Assembly (NCBI GenBank): GCA_963678445.1
Contig: OY782877.1
Coordinates: 682,001-746,000 of the forward strand
Reading direction: 5' to 3'
DNA from: G963678445 sp963678445
GTDB lineage: Bacteria > Hydrogenedentota > Hydrogenedentia > Hydrogenedentales > G963678445
Length of the DNA: 64,000 nucleotides
Every line of letters starts with the position of its first letter. Position 1 is the stretch's first letter. The translations under genes were made by a program, and so were the position numbers. Positions 43,465 through 52,607 of the stretch are shown here, in pieces. The notes under the pieces are model-generated. The model was not told the origin of the DNA, made no database searches, and saw nothing but the letters and a program-made list of their open reading frames with translations.

Positions 43465-45021
43465 TCAGGTACGAAAACTCTTGGGACTAATCTGGTGTTT
43501 CTTGACACGCAGGCCCATTAGGCGTTCGGATATACCCAATTCACGCGCCGCCTGCGCCTTGTTCCCGTGCGAATTCTTTAACGCCTCGACCAACATCTCC
43601 CGTTCTACCTGATTCAGCGTCTCCTCCAGCTTGCCGCGCATAGGCGTATTGGAGGCTTCCGCCGTTTGCAACGTAGGCGGCAGGTGATGCCCATGGACAA
43701 CATCATCCGTCGTCAGCAAGACCGCACGCTCAATACAGTTTTCCAATTCACGCACATTACCCGGCCAGTGATAACACATCATCATATCAATGGCAGGCGT
43801 GGAGATACGCCGCACATATTTGTGATTGTCTTTGCTGTACTTCTCCACAAAGAAATTGGCCAGTTCGAGAATATCCGTACGACGTTCCCGCAGGGGGGGA
43901 ATATGCACCGGAAAAACATTCAGTCGGTAGTAAAGATCCTGGCGGAACGCCTCGGTCTGCATCGCCGCCTCCAGATCACGATTCGTAGCGGCAATCACAC
44001 GCACATTTACCTTGATCGTGTCCGTGCCGCCAACCCGCTGAAACTCCCGCTCCTGCAATACGCGTAACAAACGCACCTGGGTCTGCGCACTCAACTCCCC
44101 GATCTCATCCAGAAAAATCGTGCCCCCATTGGCCGCCTCAAATCGTCCCTTGCGCTGCTCCACCGCCCCCGTAAACGCTCCCTTCTCATGCCCAAAAAGC
44201 TCGCTCTCGATAACCGATTCCGGCAGGGCCGCACAGTTAACACGAATAAACGGCTTGGACGCCCGCGTACTGTTATAATGAATCGCATGCGCCACCAGTT
44301 CCTTACCCACCCCCGTCTCCCCGCGAATCAGCACCGTCGCATCGCTCTTGGCCACCTGGATAATCAGGTCAAACACATTCTGCATGGCGCTGGAATGGCC
44401 AATCATGTTGGCCGGACGGAAACGTTGTTGCAGTTCTCGCTGCAAACGACTGTTTTCTTCCAGCAACCGGTTGTGCTCTTCCTGACTGCGCTGACGCAAA
44501 CGAACGGCACGCGCGATCATAGACGCAATGATCGACATCAGCCGCAGATCCTCTTCCAATGCAATATCATCCGAGAAGAGGCGATCCGCACTCAAAGTGC
44601 CCAGAATCGAACTTTCCATCTTAATCGGCACACAAATATAGGTGATATCTTTTCGATTCAGATTCTTGCGCGAGCGCGTGCGATTAAGAAAAAGCGGCTC
44701 TTCGGAAACACGGGGAATAATCATCGGGCGTCCCGTTTGCGCCACCTTGCCCACCACCCCTTCACCGGGTTTATACCGCCCCCGCTGCCATTGCGCGCCC
44801 GACAAGCCATGCGCCGCACAAATTACCAGCTCCCCCTTCTCCCGATTCAACAACGTAATCGTGCCCCGCATCATACCGGTATGCTTCGCAATAGACTTGA
44901 GCACCGGGTTCAACTCATCGCGAATGTCCAGACTACGATCCAGCATCTGACTGATCTCATAGAGGAGAGTAAGTTCAGACAAATCACGCTTTACATCAGG
45001 AACCGCAACATTTCTACTCAT
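43465..45021 (-). CDS. Sigma-54-dependent transcriptional activator, GAF-AAA-Fis (NifA-like)
   Basis: The 518-residue protein has a GAF sensory domain (about residues 20-170; LYEISQMLDRSLDI, PGEGVVGKVAQTGRP) and a sigma-54 interaction AAA+ domain from about 205. That domain carries IRGETGVGKELVA (Walker A) and GAFTGA, the loop that contacts sigma-54. The C-terminal Fis-type helix-turn-helix is NKAQAARELGISERL. It hydrolyses ATP to open sigma-54 promoters. The signal sensed by GAF is unknown. The ATG at 45021 is preferred to a TTG at 45060. It resembles NifA, but no nitrogen-fixation genes are seen. Confidence 0.92.
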   Translation of the reverse strand: MSRNVAVPDVKRDLSELTLLYEISQMLDRSLDIRDELNPVLKSIAKHTGMMRGTITLLNREKGELVICAAHGLSGAQWQRGRYKPGEGVVGKVAQTGRPMIIPRVSEEPLFLNRTRSRKNLNRKDITYICVPIKMESSILGTLSADRLFSDDIALEEDLRLMSIIASMIARAVRLRQRSQEEHNRLLEENSRLQRELQQRFRPANMIGHSSAMQNVFDLIIQVAKSDATVLIRGETGVGKELVAHAIHYNSTRASKPFIRVNCAALPESVIESELFGHEKGAFTGAVEQRKGRFEAANGGTIFLDEIGELSAQTQVRLLRVLQEREFQRVGGTDTIKVNVRVIAATNRDLEAAMQTEAFRQDLYYRLNVFPVHIPPLRERRTDILELANFFVEKYSKDNHKYVRRISTPAIDMMMCYHWPGNVRELENCIERAVLLTTDDVVHGHHLPPTLQTAEASNTPMRGKLEETLNQVEREMLVEALKNSHGNKAQAARELGISERLMGLRVKKHQISPKSFRT

Positions 45022-45430
45022 AATTCTCGCAATACGCCCTATAGTTTTCACAAAAACCAATTAACACTACCATATTGTAGGTTTTTCACCCCTTAAAAAT
45101 CAAATAAACTTTCCCTGTAACCCTGATATTCTACAAATCTGATGAAATTTTTCTTCGGGAATCGACGGGAGGAAGCCAAAAATTCTTCGGAAAGATTGCG
45201 ATAAAATTAAATAAGCACTTACAAATCAAGACCTTAGCAATTTTTAAGTATTTTTTCTGAAAAAAAGTCCCAAAAACACCCCTTTGGGGAAATTCTTTCT
45301 AAAAAAACTATTTTGTAGGTTTCCTCCCCTCATCCTACCGTCAGGTGCGCTGCATGCCCTACAGCAACAACAATCCCCTCCGAAATCACATTCCGAAGGG
45401 GATCTTGAATAGCTTTACAGCGTGCTATCG
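45022..45430. other. AT-rich intergenic region
   Basis: No gene was found. It is notably AT-rich from 45060 to 45330, as expected for promoter DNA of the activator gene. The terminator hairpin of the zinc-ribbon gene lies at its distal end. Confidence 0.5.
45371..45403 (-). terminator. Terminator of the zinc-ribbon gene
   Basis: On the minus strand GATCCCCTTCGGAA pairs with TTTCGGAGGGGATT (small mismatches), followed by GTTGTTGTTG. It lies about 30 bp after the stop codon. Confidence 0.65.
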
Positions 45431-45871
45431 TTACTCAAATACGGCCCTGAAATATTCCTCATTATCAATGAGGCGTAAATCCACATTCAAAAACGAGGCC
45501 ACTTCTTCCGAGGTGATGGGACCCGTCGGTGCATTACCAAACAGATCAACCTTTTCTGCGTGTGAGCCAGAGGTCCCCTCAAGCTCCATTTCATCGGACA
45601 GCACCTTCTTCGACTCAGCGCCATCTCCAAACAGACGCTCTATCCGATCCTGCAAAAATACCCCGATTACTTCCAGCAAATGACCCTTCTTTTCCTCAAC
45701 AGCGCCTTGGCGCATAATTTCAGTATCCAAGGGCAAAACCCGTCCACAAAATACAGCTACCATCCCGTCACATTCCGGACAGGGTCCTACAATAATCGCG
45801 CCTAATGGAGGCAACATAATTTGCCCCTGCGCACCACAATGCGGACACTTCACTTCGATAAGTGATAACAT
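45431..45871 (-). CDS. Zinc-ribbon protein of unknown function
   Basis: The 146-residue product has two CxxC knuckles (Cys9/Cys12 and Cys31/Cys34; KCPHCGAQG and PCPECDG) forming a zinc ribbon at the N-terminus. A helical, acidic part and a C-terminal stretch (ITSEEVASFLNVDLRLIDN) follow. The C-terminal part resembles no domain I can name. The ATG at 45871 follows GGAGG by 8 bases. It lies between the two sigma-54 activator genes on the same strand. Confidence 0.75.
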   Translation of the reverse strand: MLSLIEVKCPHCGAQGQIMLPPLGAIIVGPCPECDGMVAVFCGRVLPLDTEIMRQGAVEEKKGHLLEVIGVFLQDRIERLFGDGAESKKVLSDEMELEGTSGSHAEKVDLFGNAPTGPITSEEVASFLNVDLRLIDNEEYFRAVFE

Positions 45872-46300
45872 AGTTTTGTCCTCCCACGATTGCCGCCTCA
45901 CAGCGATTATAGCACCATCCCGCATAAAAGGCAAAAAATAACAATAAATTCAATATAATAACACTTTTAGTATTTTAGAAGACCTGAAAATAGGGCTTTG
46001 CACACCTCAAAACTCGAAAAACAAAGGGGGGAAACACACCGAATACCAGAAAAAGAGGGAAAGGCCGCCTTTGCAACAAACGGTTCCCCCCTTCAGGCAA
46101 AAATTTCAAGAGTGGATGAAGAAGAGACGCCGTCGTGGCGTCCAGAGAGGGCAAGACGCATACCTGTTACGGGTAGCGCGGGGGCACGTACTGATTTACA
46201 GCCAGAAGACGCCGAAAAGAAAGCTTTACGGTACTCACGAACGGCCAGAACTATACATACTGTCTGTGGCGCTGGCCACCTGCTTGTGGTCGCCAGACCA
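45872..46300. other. Intergenic region, 430 bp, unassigned
   Basis: No convincing gene. Frames are open across 45998-46304 on the plus strand but run into the activator gene and lack a ribosome site. A small perfect hairpin, GACGCC-GTCGT-GGCGTC, lies at 46126-46142. A truncated family A copy occupies 46262-46303. Confidence 0.4.
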
Positions 46301-46303
46301 CTA
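46262..46303 (-). repeat. Truncated family A copy at the stop codon of the FHA activator gene
   Basis: On the minus strand it reads TAGTGGTCTGGCGACCACAA followed by GCAGGTGG; TAG is the stop codon. Confidence 0.7.
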
Positions 46304-48136
46304 GCAGGAGACCAATCCATATTCCGAAATTTTCCGATACAAGGTACTCCGTCCGATCTTCAACAGATCAGCAGTGGCCTTGATATTGCCCCCGCACTCC
46401 TCGAGCGCTTTAGCAATATGTTCGCGTTCCATCTCTGCCATGGAGAGGAATCGTGCGGATTTGATATTGATAACGGATTCCTCGACAAAATCGCTGGGAA
46501 GAATTTGGGGATGACGCGCCACGACCACGGCCCGCTCGATTACATTTCTCAATTCACGCACGTTGCCGGGCCAGTGACGGGCCTGTAGCATTTGCAGGGC
46601 TTCCGGGGAGAAGCCGGTCACCGGACGTCGAAAACGCGCCTGGGCCGCCTCCAGGAAATGGTCGGCCAGCACCGGAATATCGGAGCGGCGTTCCCGCAGG
46701 GGTGGAATACGGACCTCAAAGGTATTCAGGCGGTGGTATAAATCACGGCGGAAACGGCCCTCGGCCACCTCTACCGACAGATCTTTGTTGGTGGCGGATA
46801 ACACACGCACTTCTACCTGGATATCGGTGTTGCCCCCCAGACGCCGGAAAGTGCCTGTTTCGATGGCACGCAGTAAGCGCGCCTGATTATGCAGACTCAA
46901 ATCCCCCACTTCGTCCAGAAACAGGGTGCCGCGATCGCTCTCCTCAAATAACCCCACCTTGGCCACATGTGCACCAGTAAATGCACCCCGCTCGTGTCCA
47001 AATACTTCGCTCTCAAACAATTCGTCAGGGATCGCGGCACAATTCACCACGGTCAATACGCGTGCATGGCGCTCGGAGAGGTCGTGTATCATACGCGCGA
47101 CCAATTCTTTTCCGGTACCGGTCTCGCCCATGATCAGCACATTGAGGTCGGAACGGGCGCAACTACGCGCCAGGGCGCGCACATGGCCTATTGCACGACA
47201 ACCGCCGATGATGGGACCGGAATGGGGCGTGCCGGAAAGCAACCGGGCATTCTCGCGTTCCAATTGTTCCAGGCGCTCTACCGCCCGTAAATACGGCGCT
47301 GCCGTATGGGCTATCGTTAAAAAGAATTCTAAATCATTCTCGTCATAAATACGTTTTGGGGTGTCCACCTGCAACACCATCGCCCCAACGGGTTCCTTGG
47401 CCAGGGCAATGGGCGCTACCATGGTCGTGCGAATCCCCATTCCCCCTTCATCACTCCAGCGCTCGGGCAACAACACCCCTTTCATTTCACGAATGGCGCG
47501 CCAGACGATCTCGTGCAGTACTTCGTTGCCGGTCAGGGCGGCGTCATCTTCGCGTGGATAGATCTCCAGGGCTTCATCGGGGCCACCGTAGCGCACGAGC
47601 CAGTAGGTTTGCGGACTGAACCGATCCATGAGCCGCTTCATCAGGATCTTGACCAGATGTAATGCTTCTGTACATTGGCTCAATTCACGCCCGAGGGTAA
47701 ACAACGCCGAGAAATCCTCTGCGGTACGGGGACGCGCCCGTGAAAACAAACTCTCGCTGTCTTCATCCAGGTAGGTCGGCTCGCCTATCTTCAGGGAACA
47801 TGTCGCCGAACGCGAATCTCCCTTTGTCGTGCTTACCGTTCCTGCATGCCGCACCTGTGTCATAATGAAAATTGCGCCCCCCACCGCCACCTCATCGCCC
47901 ACTTGCAAAACCGTACGCTGTACCGGATTGGCGTTCACAAAGGTTGCGTTGCTGCTCCCCAAATCGGAAAGCACCACGTCGCCGCCTGCAAGCAGCACCT
48001 CGCAATGTCGACGGGATACAGTGGGGTCGTTCACGGTAATATCGCACGTAATATCGCGTCCGATAACCAACGGCATCTCATTCACAACCCATGAACCACC
48101 CTTGGCGGCGCCTGTCTTTGCGGTTAACTGATACAT
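46301..48136 (-). CDS. Sigma-54-dependent transcriptional activator, FHA-GAF-AAA-Fis
   Basis: The 611-residue protein starts with an FHA domain (residues about 1-95; PLVIGRDITCDI, SRRHCEV, LSDLGSSNATFVN), which binds phosphothreonine. A GAF-like region (about 140-290) follows. The AAA+ domain has GETGTGKELVA and GAFTGA, and the C-terminal Fis helix-turn-helix is IKATADLLKIGRSTLYRKI. An FHA input suggests control by a Ser/Thr kinase; none is in view. AGGAAA lies upstream of the ATG. The divergent -24/-12 promoter 290 bp upstream is a candidate target. Confidence 0.93.
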   Translation of the reverse strand: MYQLTAKTGAAKGGSWVVNEMPLVIGRDITCDITVNDPTVSRRHCEVLLAGGDVVLSDLGSSNATFVNANPVQRTVLQVGDEVAVGGAIFIMTQVRHAGTVSTTKGDSRSATCSLKIGEPTYLDEDSESLFSRARPRTAEDFSALFTLGRELSQCTEALHLVKILMKRLMDRFSPQTYWLVRYGGPDEALEIYPREDDAALTGNEVLHEIVWRAIREMKGVLLPERWSDEGGMGIRTTMVAPIALAKEPVGAMVLQVDTPKRIYDENDLEFFLTIAHTAAPYLRAVERLEQLERENARLLSGTPHSGPIIGGCRAIGHVRALARSCARSDLNVLIMGETGTGKELVARMIHDLSERHARVLTVVNCAAIPDELFESEVFGHERGAFTGAHVAKVGLFEESDRGTLFLDEVGDLSLHNQARLLRAIETGTFRRLGGNTDIQVEVRVLSATNKDLSVEVAEGRFRRDLYHRLNTFEVRIPPLRERRSDIPVLADHFLEAAQARFRRPVTGFSPEALQMLQARHWPGNVRELRNVIERAVVVARHPQILPSDFVEESVINIKSARFLSMAEMEREHIAKALEECGGNIKATADLLKIGRSTLYRKISEYGLVSC

Positions 48137-48424
48137 ATGCGGTATTTCCTATTTGCGGATGCAGTAGCAGCGCCGGACAGCCATGTCATGCATTCTGGCC
48201 ACGAAATTTCGGTTTCAGGACAATTTAGTCGGCGCAGGTCCCTAAAAAGCCTGTACAGTGTAACACATCGGGGGGCGTGTGCCAAATAGAGAATTTTCAA
48301 TGTCCCATTTCTGGACATGCCTTCACGACATTTGAGATGGGGAAAACGGAAAGCATCGTTGCCAACCTACCTATCTCCATTTAAACAAAGCAGTTAGTCA
48401 ATAAAAAAATGAGTGATTACATTT

Positions 48425-48440
48425 TTGGCATCAAATTTGC
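48425..48440 (+). promoter_or_regulatory. Sigma-54 (-24/-12) promoter match
   Basis: TTGGCATCAAATTTGC has GG at 48427-48428 and GC at 48439-48440, separated by exactly 10 bases, as in the consensus TGGCAC-N5-TTGC. Transcription would start near 48452. It lies between the FHA activator gene (divergent) and the RNA candidate. Confidence 0.6.
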
Positions 48441-48451
48441 TTACTAATAAA

Positions 48452-48770
48452 CCATAGTTAAATTCCGTATGGTGGCATACCTTTTCATACGTAAACTCTT
48501 CGGGATACGATGGCCGGTGCGTGAGAAGTAGGAGCCTGCCGGGTGAACCAGACGCACCCCCGGGTCTGGAACACTGGATGACAGGTCACGCTTTGTACGC
48601 ACCGGCCCGTAGAAAGAAGAAAAGGGCTAAATACGGAATAACTATTTTTAAAACAAGGGGTTACCTGGGGCATTCAGCTCCGGTGGGGCGAACGTAGTTT
48701 ACGTTTGCAGAGGTAGAGCAAGAATAGGGCGTCGAGATCGTATTGATCTCGACGCCCTATTCCTATTTCG
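48452..48770 (+). ncRNA. Structured non-coding RNA candidate
   Basis: No frame on this strand encodes a plausible protein. An 11-bp perfect helix (48512-48522 with 48597-48607) extends by four more pairs across a 2-base bulge (48506-48509 with 48608-48611). It encloses a perfect 6-bp hairpin (48548-48553 with 48564-48569). A second domain has the hairpin GCGAACGTA/TACGTTTGC near 48689-48707, one arm of which can alternatively pair with 48489-48497. The unit ends in a perfect 17-bp terminator stem. I see no tmRNA, RNase P, SRP or 6S signature. The boundaries are inferred from the promoter match and the terminator. Confidence 0.6.
48723..48770 (+). terminator. Terminator of the RNA candidate
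   Basis: A perfect 17-bp stem (48723-48739 with 48745-48761), loop GTATT, is followed by CCTATTTCGTTT. It may also end the convergent methyltransferase transcript. Confidence 0.88.
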
Positions 48771-48821
48771 TTTCAATAACTGCTTACAAACAACTTTCTC
48801 GAAATGAGACACTTTCAACAG

Positions 48822-49526
48822 CTATATGCGCGCCTGTAGGAGGATGCGTTCTGCGTGCATTACGCTGCGCATATAATAGGAGGCTTTCACGCGCTCTAAA
48901 GCTTCGGGGGAGAGATCACCTTGTGCCCCCAAGCGTCGACAGCGGTCTTGTTGTACATGGTAGAGACAAAGCGCTGCTGCTACGGAGATGTTGAAGCTTT
49001 GCGAAAATCCTGCCATCGGCAGCACGACGCGCTCATCTGCGAGGGATAAGAGGGTATCGCTCACCCCTTCCTTTTCGTTGCCAAAAACCAGGGCGGTTGG
49101 CGTGTCAAAGGCTATTTCATCGATAGGTCGGGCCTGCTCGTCCAGATGCGTGGCGAGCACACGGTAGCCTCTGGCCTTCAAATGACGGACACAGGCAGGG
49201 GTGTCTTCCCACATGTGCACATCGAGCCACTTGTCGGCCCCTTGCGTAACCCGGTTGGCCTCTTTGTACCGCTGAGAGGAGTCAATGATGTGTACCGATT
49301 GGTAGCCTAAACCTTCGGCGCTACGCAGTACCGCATTCACGTTACCCCGGTCGTAGATACCTTCCACAACGGGGGTTACGGTGTAGGTACGTTGCGCCAG
49401 GATCGTTTCAATGCGCTCGCAACGACGTGGCAGGATAAAGGGACGCAGGATCTTAACCACCTCTTCAGGCGAAAATTGCTCTGTGCCAACCACAAAAGGG
49501 TCCTGTTCCACGCATATATCACTCAT
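48822..49526 (-). CDS. TrmH/SpoU-family RNA methyltransferase
   Basis: The 234-residue SPOUT-fold enzyme methylates a ribose in tRNA or rRNA using SAM. Signature parts are VVEGIYDRGNVNAVLRSAE (motif 1 with Asn and Arg), LVFGNEKEGVS (motif 2) and LPMAGFSQSFNISVAAAL (motif 3), which form the trefoil knot. The RxxxF-like C-terminal tail resembles TrmH (tRNA Gm18). Its start overlaps the end of the upstream lipoprotein gene by 8 bp. AAGGGG lies upstream. Confidence 0.92.
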   Translation of the reverse strand: MSDICVEQDPFVVGTEQFSPEEVVKILRPFILPRRCERIETILAQRTYTVTPVVEGIYDRGNVNAVLRSAEGLGYQSVHIIDSSQRYKEANRVTQGADKWLDVHMWEDTPACVRHLKARGYRVLATHLDEQARPIDEIAFDTPTALVFGNEKEGVSDTLLSLADERVVLPMAGFSQSFNISVAAALCLYHVQQDRCRRLGAQGDLSPEALERVKASYYMRSVMHAERILLQARI

Positions 49527-50685
49527 TCACTTTTGCCCCTTCCACCGTCACATCGGTTTGCGAGGCCTTACGCAAATCGTCTCGTTTGGGTTCGCCCCAA
49601 ACAAGGCAAAACAGGCGGTACGGTTCTTCGACCGCCTCGACAGGCACATGGATCTGCGCCGTCGTCACATACAGCGTTCCCTTTGGTCCCATCGCAAAAC
49701 TGTCAGGCCAGGAGAGACGCTTATCATGTACAATCACCTCGACGATACCTTCGTCGGTATAGCGCTTGATGACGGCGTCTTCCAGTGAGGCCAGGTACAG
49801 ATTGCCATCCTCGCCAAACATCATGCCATCCATCGGCCCTGTCTTTGTCAACGCTTCCACCTGCTCCGCCAGCTTCGCTTCATCCAGTGTATTATCGCGC
49901 AACGCGGCCGTGGGCACACGATACAAGGTACTCCCGGTCAATGCATGGTAGTACAGATACGTACCCGAAGCATCGAGGGCGATGCCATCGGAATGCACTT
50001 GCGGTTGCCCCCCATCGGGATTCAACCAGGGTTTACCGGAGACAATCACAGGAATATTTTCGGATTTCGTTGACGGGTGTTCCGTCAAGCGACGCACACT
50101 CTCCCCCGTCGCCAGATTCGTCACCACGATGCCCCCCAGCCCCGAATCCGTCATATACGCAAAGCCCGCATCCACATCGACACGCACATCGTTCAAATAG
50201 CTTTGCGCCGGAGCCACCGTCGCATCGAACAAAATTCTTTGCACCACTTCGTCCGAGTCCAGATCCACCTTCAGCAACTTGGGACCATTCGGCACAACGC
50301 CTTTAAACATGGGGTTGGCCGGGTCCAGTATCCACAAAAAGTCATCCTCATCTACATATAATGCCTGTACGCAAATCAAGTGTTCCTCAGGCGCCAGGCC
50401 AGGCCCCCACGCATTCATCACACCTGACGGAAAGGGCGTAATCGTATTCGCTTTCACATCGACCTCACCTACGGTGAAGGGAATCCCCTCGCTCCACCTG
50501 GGATAGGTCACAAACACCCGTTCCTCCTGCGAGACCGCCACCCCGGTCCACTGGCGCATCGATTCCGCCACCAAAACCAGCGACGCCAACTCATCCACAA
50601 CCGGCGACACATTTGTCGTTTGGCACCCCCCCAGCAATAAACCCCATACCATCAACACACTTCCAAACAGTCGCATATGCCTCAT
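49519..50685 (-). CDS. MRJP/dopachrome-tautomerase-like propeller lipoprotein
   Basis: The 388-residue protein has a lipoprotein signal (LLLGGC). A six-bladed propeller of the major royal jelly protein type follows, which bacterial annotation often calls L-dopachrome tautomerase-related or SMP-30-like. Typical stretches are WTGVAVSQEERVFVTYPRW, FLWILDPANP, SYLNDVRVDVDAGFAYMTDSG, HSDGIALDASGTYLYYHAL and GPMDGMMFGEDGNLYLA. The function is unknown, probably lactone or ester hydrolysis, or ligand binding. The ATG at 50685 follows AAGGA by 8 bases. It overlaps the TrmH-type gene. Confidence 0.82.
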   Translation of the reverse strand: MRHMRLFGSVLMVWGLLLGGCQTTNVSPVVDELASLVLVAESMRQWTGVAVSQEERVFVTYPRWSEGIPFTVGEVDVKANTITPFPSGVMNAWGPGLAPEEHLICVQALYVDEDDFLWILDPANPMFKGVVPNGPKLLKVDLDSDEVVQRILFDATVAPAQSYLNDVRVDVDAGFAYMTDSGLGGIVVTNLATGESVRRLTEHPSTKSENIPVIVSGKPWLNPDGGQPQVHSDGIALDASGTYLYYHALTGSTLYRVPTAALRDNTLDEAKLAEQVEALTKTGPMDGMMFGEDGNLYLASLEDAVIKRYTDEGIVEVIVHDKRLSWPDSFAMGPKGTLYVTTAQIHVPVEAVEEPYRLFCLVWGEPKRDDLRKASQTDVTVEGAKVNE

Positions 50686-51086
50686 TATGCCATCCTTTAC
50701 AAGTACCCGACGCCCCCACTTGAACAACGAAAGCAACCGTATGCACCTTCCCGAATAATACAGCTTTCTTCGTAAAAAGGCCCCGGTCCATACTCCACTC
50801 CCTGGGAGATCAACCGGAGCCGCACAAAAACTTTACAAAGTCCAAAGCCTTAGCTTTAGCTCTCGTTCGTTCCCTTTAATTGCAGAATCTGCAATACAAA
50901 GGCAAACACTGCCTGCAATATCGCACCCGTGTCTGTATCTTCCTGTGCTTTACAAACTGTCATCGCCTTCACATGTTTCATAATGCTTCATCTCCAGAGT
51001 TGCATTTCCGACTTCGACCTTACCATAATAGCAGTCGGCAGCATAGTTTTCCATTCTTTTCAGCCGCAAATCCGATCGGGGGGCAT
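50686..51086. other. Divergent intergenic region, about 400 bp
   Basis: Nothing beyond probable promoters of the two divergent genes. The frame of the downstream gene stays open back to 50880, but that translation is not signal-like and no ribosome site supports it. Confidence 0.4.
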
Positions 51087-52415
51087 ATGCCGACAAACAG
51101 GACTATGTCGTATATCGTGGGAGTACTTTTCGTCTTCTTTGCGCTAAACGCCTATACCGAGTCCCTTGCCGATACGATTCTCGCGGACCAGGACCTTGCC
51201 CTGGTATCTCAACAGGCCAGAACGCTTATCCGCAGTGGTTTTAATGCGGGCGACGGCTACGGGGAAGTCTGGATTCGTGATCTGAACACCTTTATTGAGC
51301 TGGCCTGTGCGATCTGCGCGCACGACACCATCGCCCAACAGCTCGCCATGTTTTATCGTTTCCAGGGAAAAGACGGCAATATCATCGATGGCTTTATTCC
51401 CAAAGACAAGGCCAACGTTGATTACGATTACATTCGCACCCCTGCTGTCTCTGATTATCTGGGACACAAGAACACGGTGGAAACGGATCAGGAAAGCTCG
51501 TTGGTACAGGCCACTTGGCGTTACGTGAAGGCTACAGGCAAGCGCGGCTTCTTATCGCAGGAAATCGAAGGGCAATCCGTACTTGCCCGCATGGATGCGG
51601 CGCTACGTTTCTTGCTGAACCATCGTTTCGCTGCTCAATATGGATTGATCTGGGGCGCTACGACAGCCGACTGGGGCGATGTACAGCCGGAACATTCGTG
51701 GGGGGTAGTCCTCGATGAAAATACACATCGCGCTATCGATATCTATGATAACGCCATGTTCCTCATTGCGATCAGGAATCTGCTGGACTGTCTGCCCAAA
51801 GTGGATGCACGGCGCAGCTTCTGGGAAGGCCAAAGGGATTCGCTCCACAAAAACATACGCAAACACCTTTGGGACGATGCCCGACACAAATTCATCCCCC
51901 ATATCTACCTGGAAGGCAGTCCCTTCCCAAAAGACTTTGATGAAAGCGCCTGCCACTATCATGGCGGCACCGCCACTGCCATTGAAGCGGGCCTGTTAAG
52001 CAAGGAAGAAATTAGTATTGTTTTCAACCAAATGGTGCAAAACAAAAACAAGGCCAACGCCGCCACTATCGGGCTGACTATCTACCCGCCCTACCCCGAG
52101 GGCACGTTTCAAAACAAGAGCATGAGCCCCTTCTCCTACCAAAATGGAGGAGACTGGACTTGGTTTGGCGGTCGCATGATTCAACAACTTGTAAACTACG
52201 GCTTTGCTCAGGAAGCTTACGACGAACTTCGTCCGATGATTGCACGCGTGCTTAAAAATAAAGGGTTCTACGAGTGGTACACTTGCGACAACACGCCCCG
52301 GGGTTCCGCTTCCTTTCGCGGTTCAGCAGGCGTACTGGCCAAAGCAATTGAGCTACTGCAAAATTGGGCGCAAAAACAAAAAGCAGCGCCCATATCGCCC
52401 GCACCCGCACCTTAA
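51087..52415 (+). CDS. Six-hairpin glycosidase-like exported protein
   Basis: The 442-residue protein has a signal peptide (residues about 1-28, cleavage near SLA). An alpha/alpha-toroid with glycosidase-like stretches follows: GDGYGEVWIRDLNTFIE, DGNIIDGFIPKD, GLIWGATTADWGDV, RAIDIYDNAMFL, CHYHGGTATAIEAGLL and YQNGGDWTWFGGRMIQQL. The Asp residues in WIRD and TADWGD are candidates for catalysis or binding. It resembles amylo-1,6-glucosidase or mannosidase superfamily members, but no CAZy family can be fixed. The ATG at 51087 with GGGGGG upstream fits the signal peptide. Confidence 0.7.
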   Translation: MPTNRTMSYIVGVLFVFFALNAYTESLADTILADQDLALVSQQARTLIRSGFNAGDGYGEVWIRDLNTFIELACAICAHDTIAQQLAMFYRFQGKDGNIIDGFIPKDKANVDYDYIRTPAVSDYLGHKNTVETDQESSLVQATWRYVKATGKRGFLSQEIEGQSVLARMDAALRFLLNHRFAAQYGLIWGATTADWGDVQPEHSWGVVLDENTHRAIDIYDNAMFLIAIRNLLDCLPKVDARRSFWEGQRDSLHKNIRKHLWDDARHKFIPHIYLEGSPFPKDFDESACHYHGGTATAIEAGLLSKEEISIVFNQMVQNKNKANAATIGLTIYPPYPEGTFQNKSMSPFSYQNGGDWTWFGGRMIQQLVNYGFAQEAYDELRPMIARVLKNKGFYEWYTCDNTPRGSASFRGSAGVLAKAIELLQNWAQKQKAAPISPAPAP

Positions 52416-52607
52416 ATCCTGTAAGACAGCACACCGCATCCCTCCCCCCTGTTTATACGGTCCCGTGATTGTCTGGTATAATTTCTGTGCTTTTTAATGC
52501 ATGAATACAACGTAGTGCATCAATACAAGTGGAAACCAGACGTATTTTTGCATCGTCCAATTTAGGTAGCGTATACTGCGCCTTTAACCTGACCTGAGGA
52601 ACCGTTT

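Noticed and set aside
43465..45021. True NifA controlling nitrogen fixation
   Set aside because: The GAF-AAA-Fis layout alone is not specific, and no nif genes are in the window.
45998..46588. 196-codon plus-strand open frame
   Set aside because: It runs 290 bp into the 3' part of the FHA activator gene on the opposite strand and has no start support.
48578..48697. 39-codon frame inside the RNA candidate
   Set aside because: No ribosome site; the start lies in a paired region and the composition is unremarkable.
48452..48770. tmRNA, RNase P RNA, SRP RNA or 6S RNA
   Set aside because: No tRNA-like ends or tag frame, no GAGGAAAGTC, no GTCAGGTCCGGAA-type loop, and no 6S-like long closing stem could be found.
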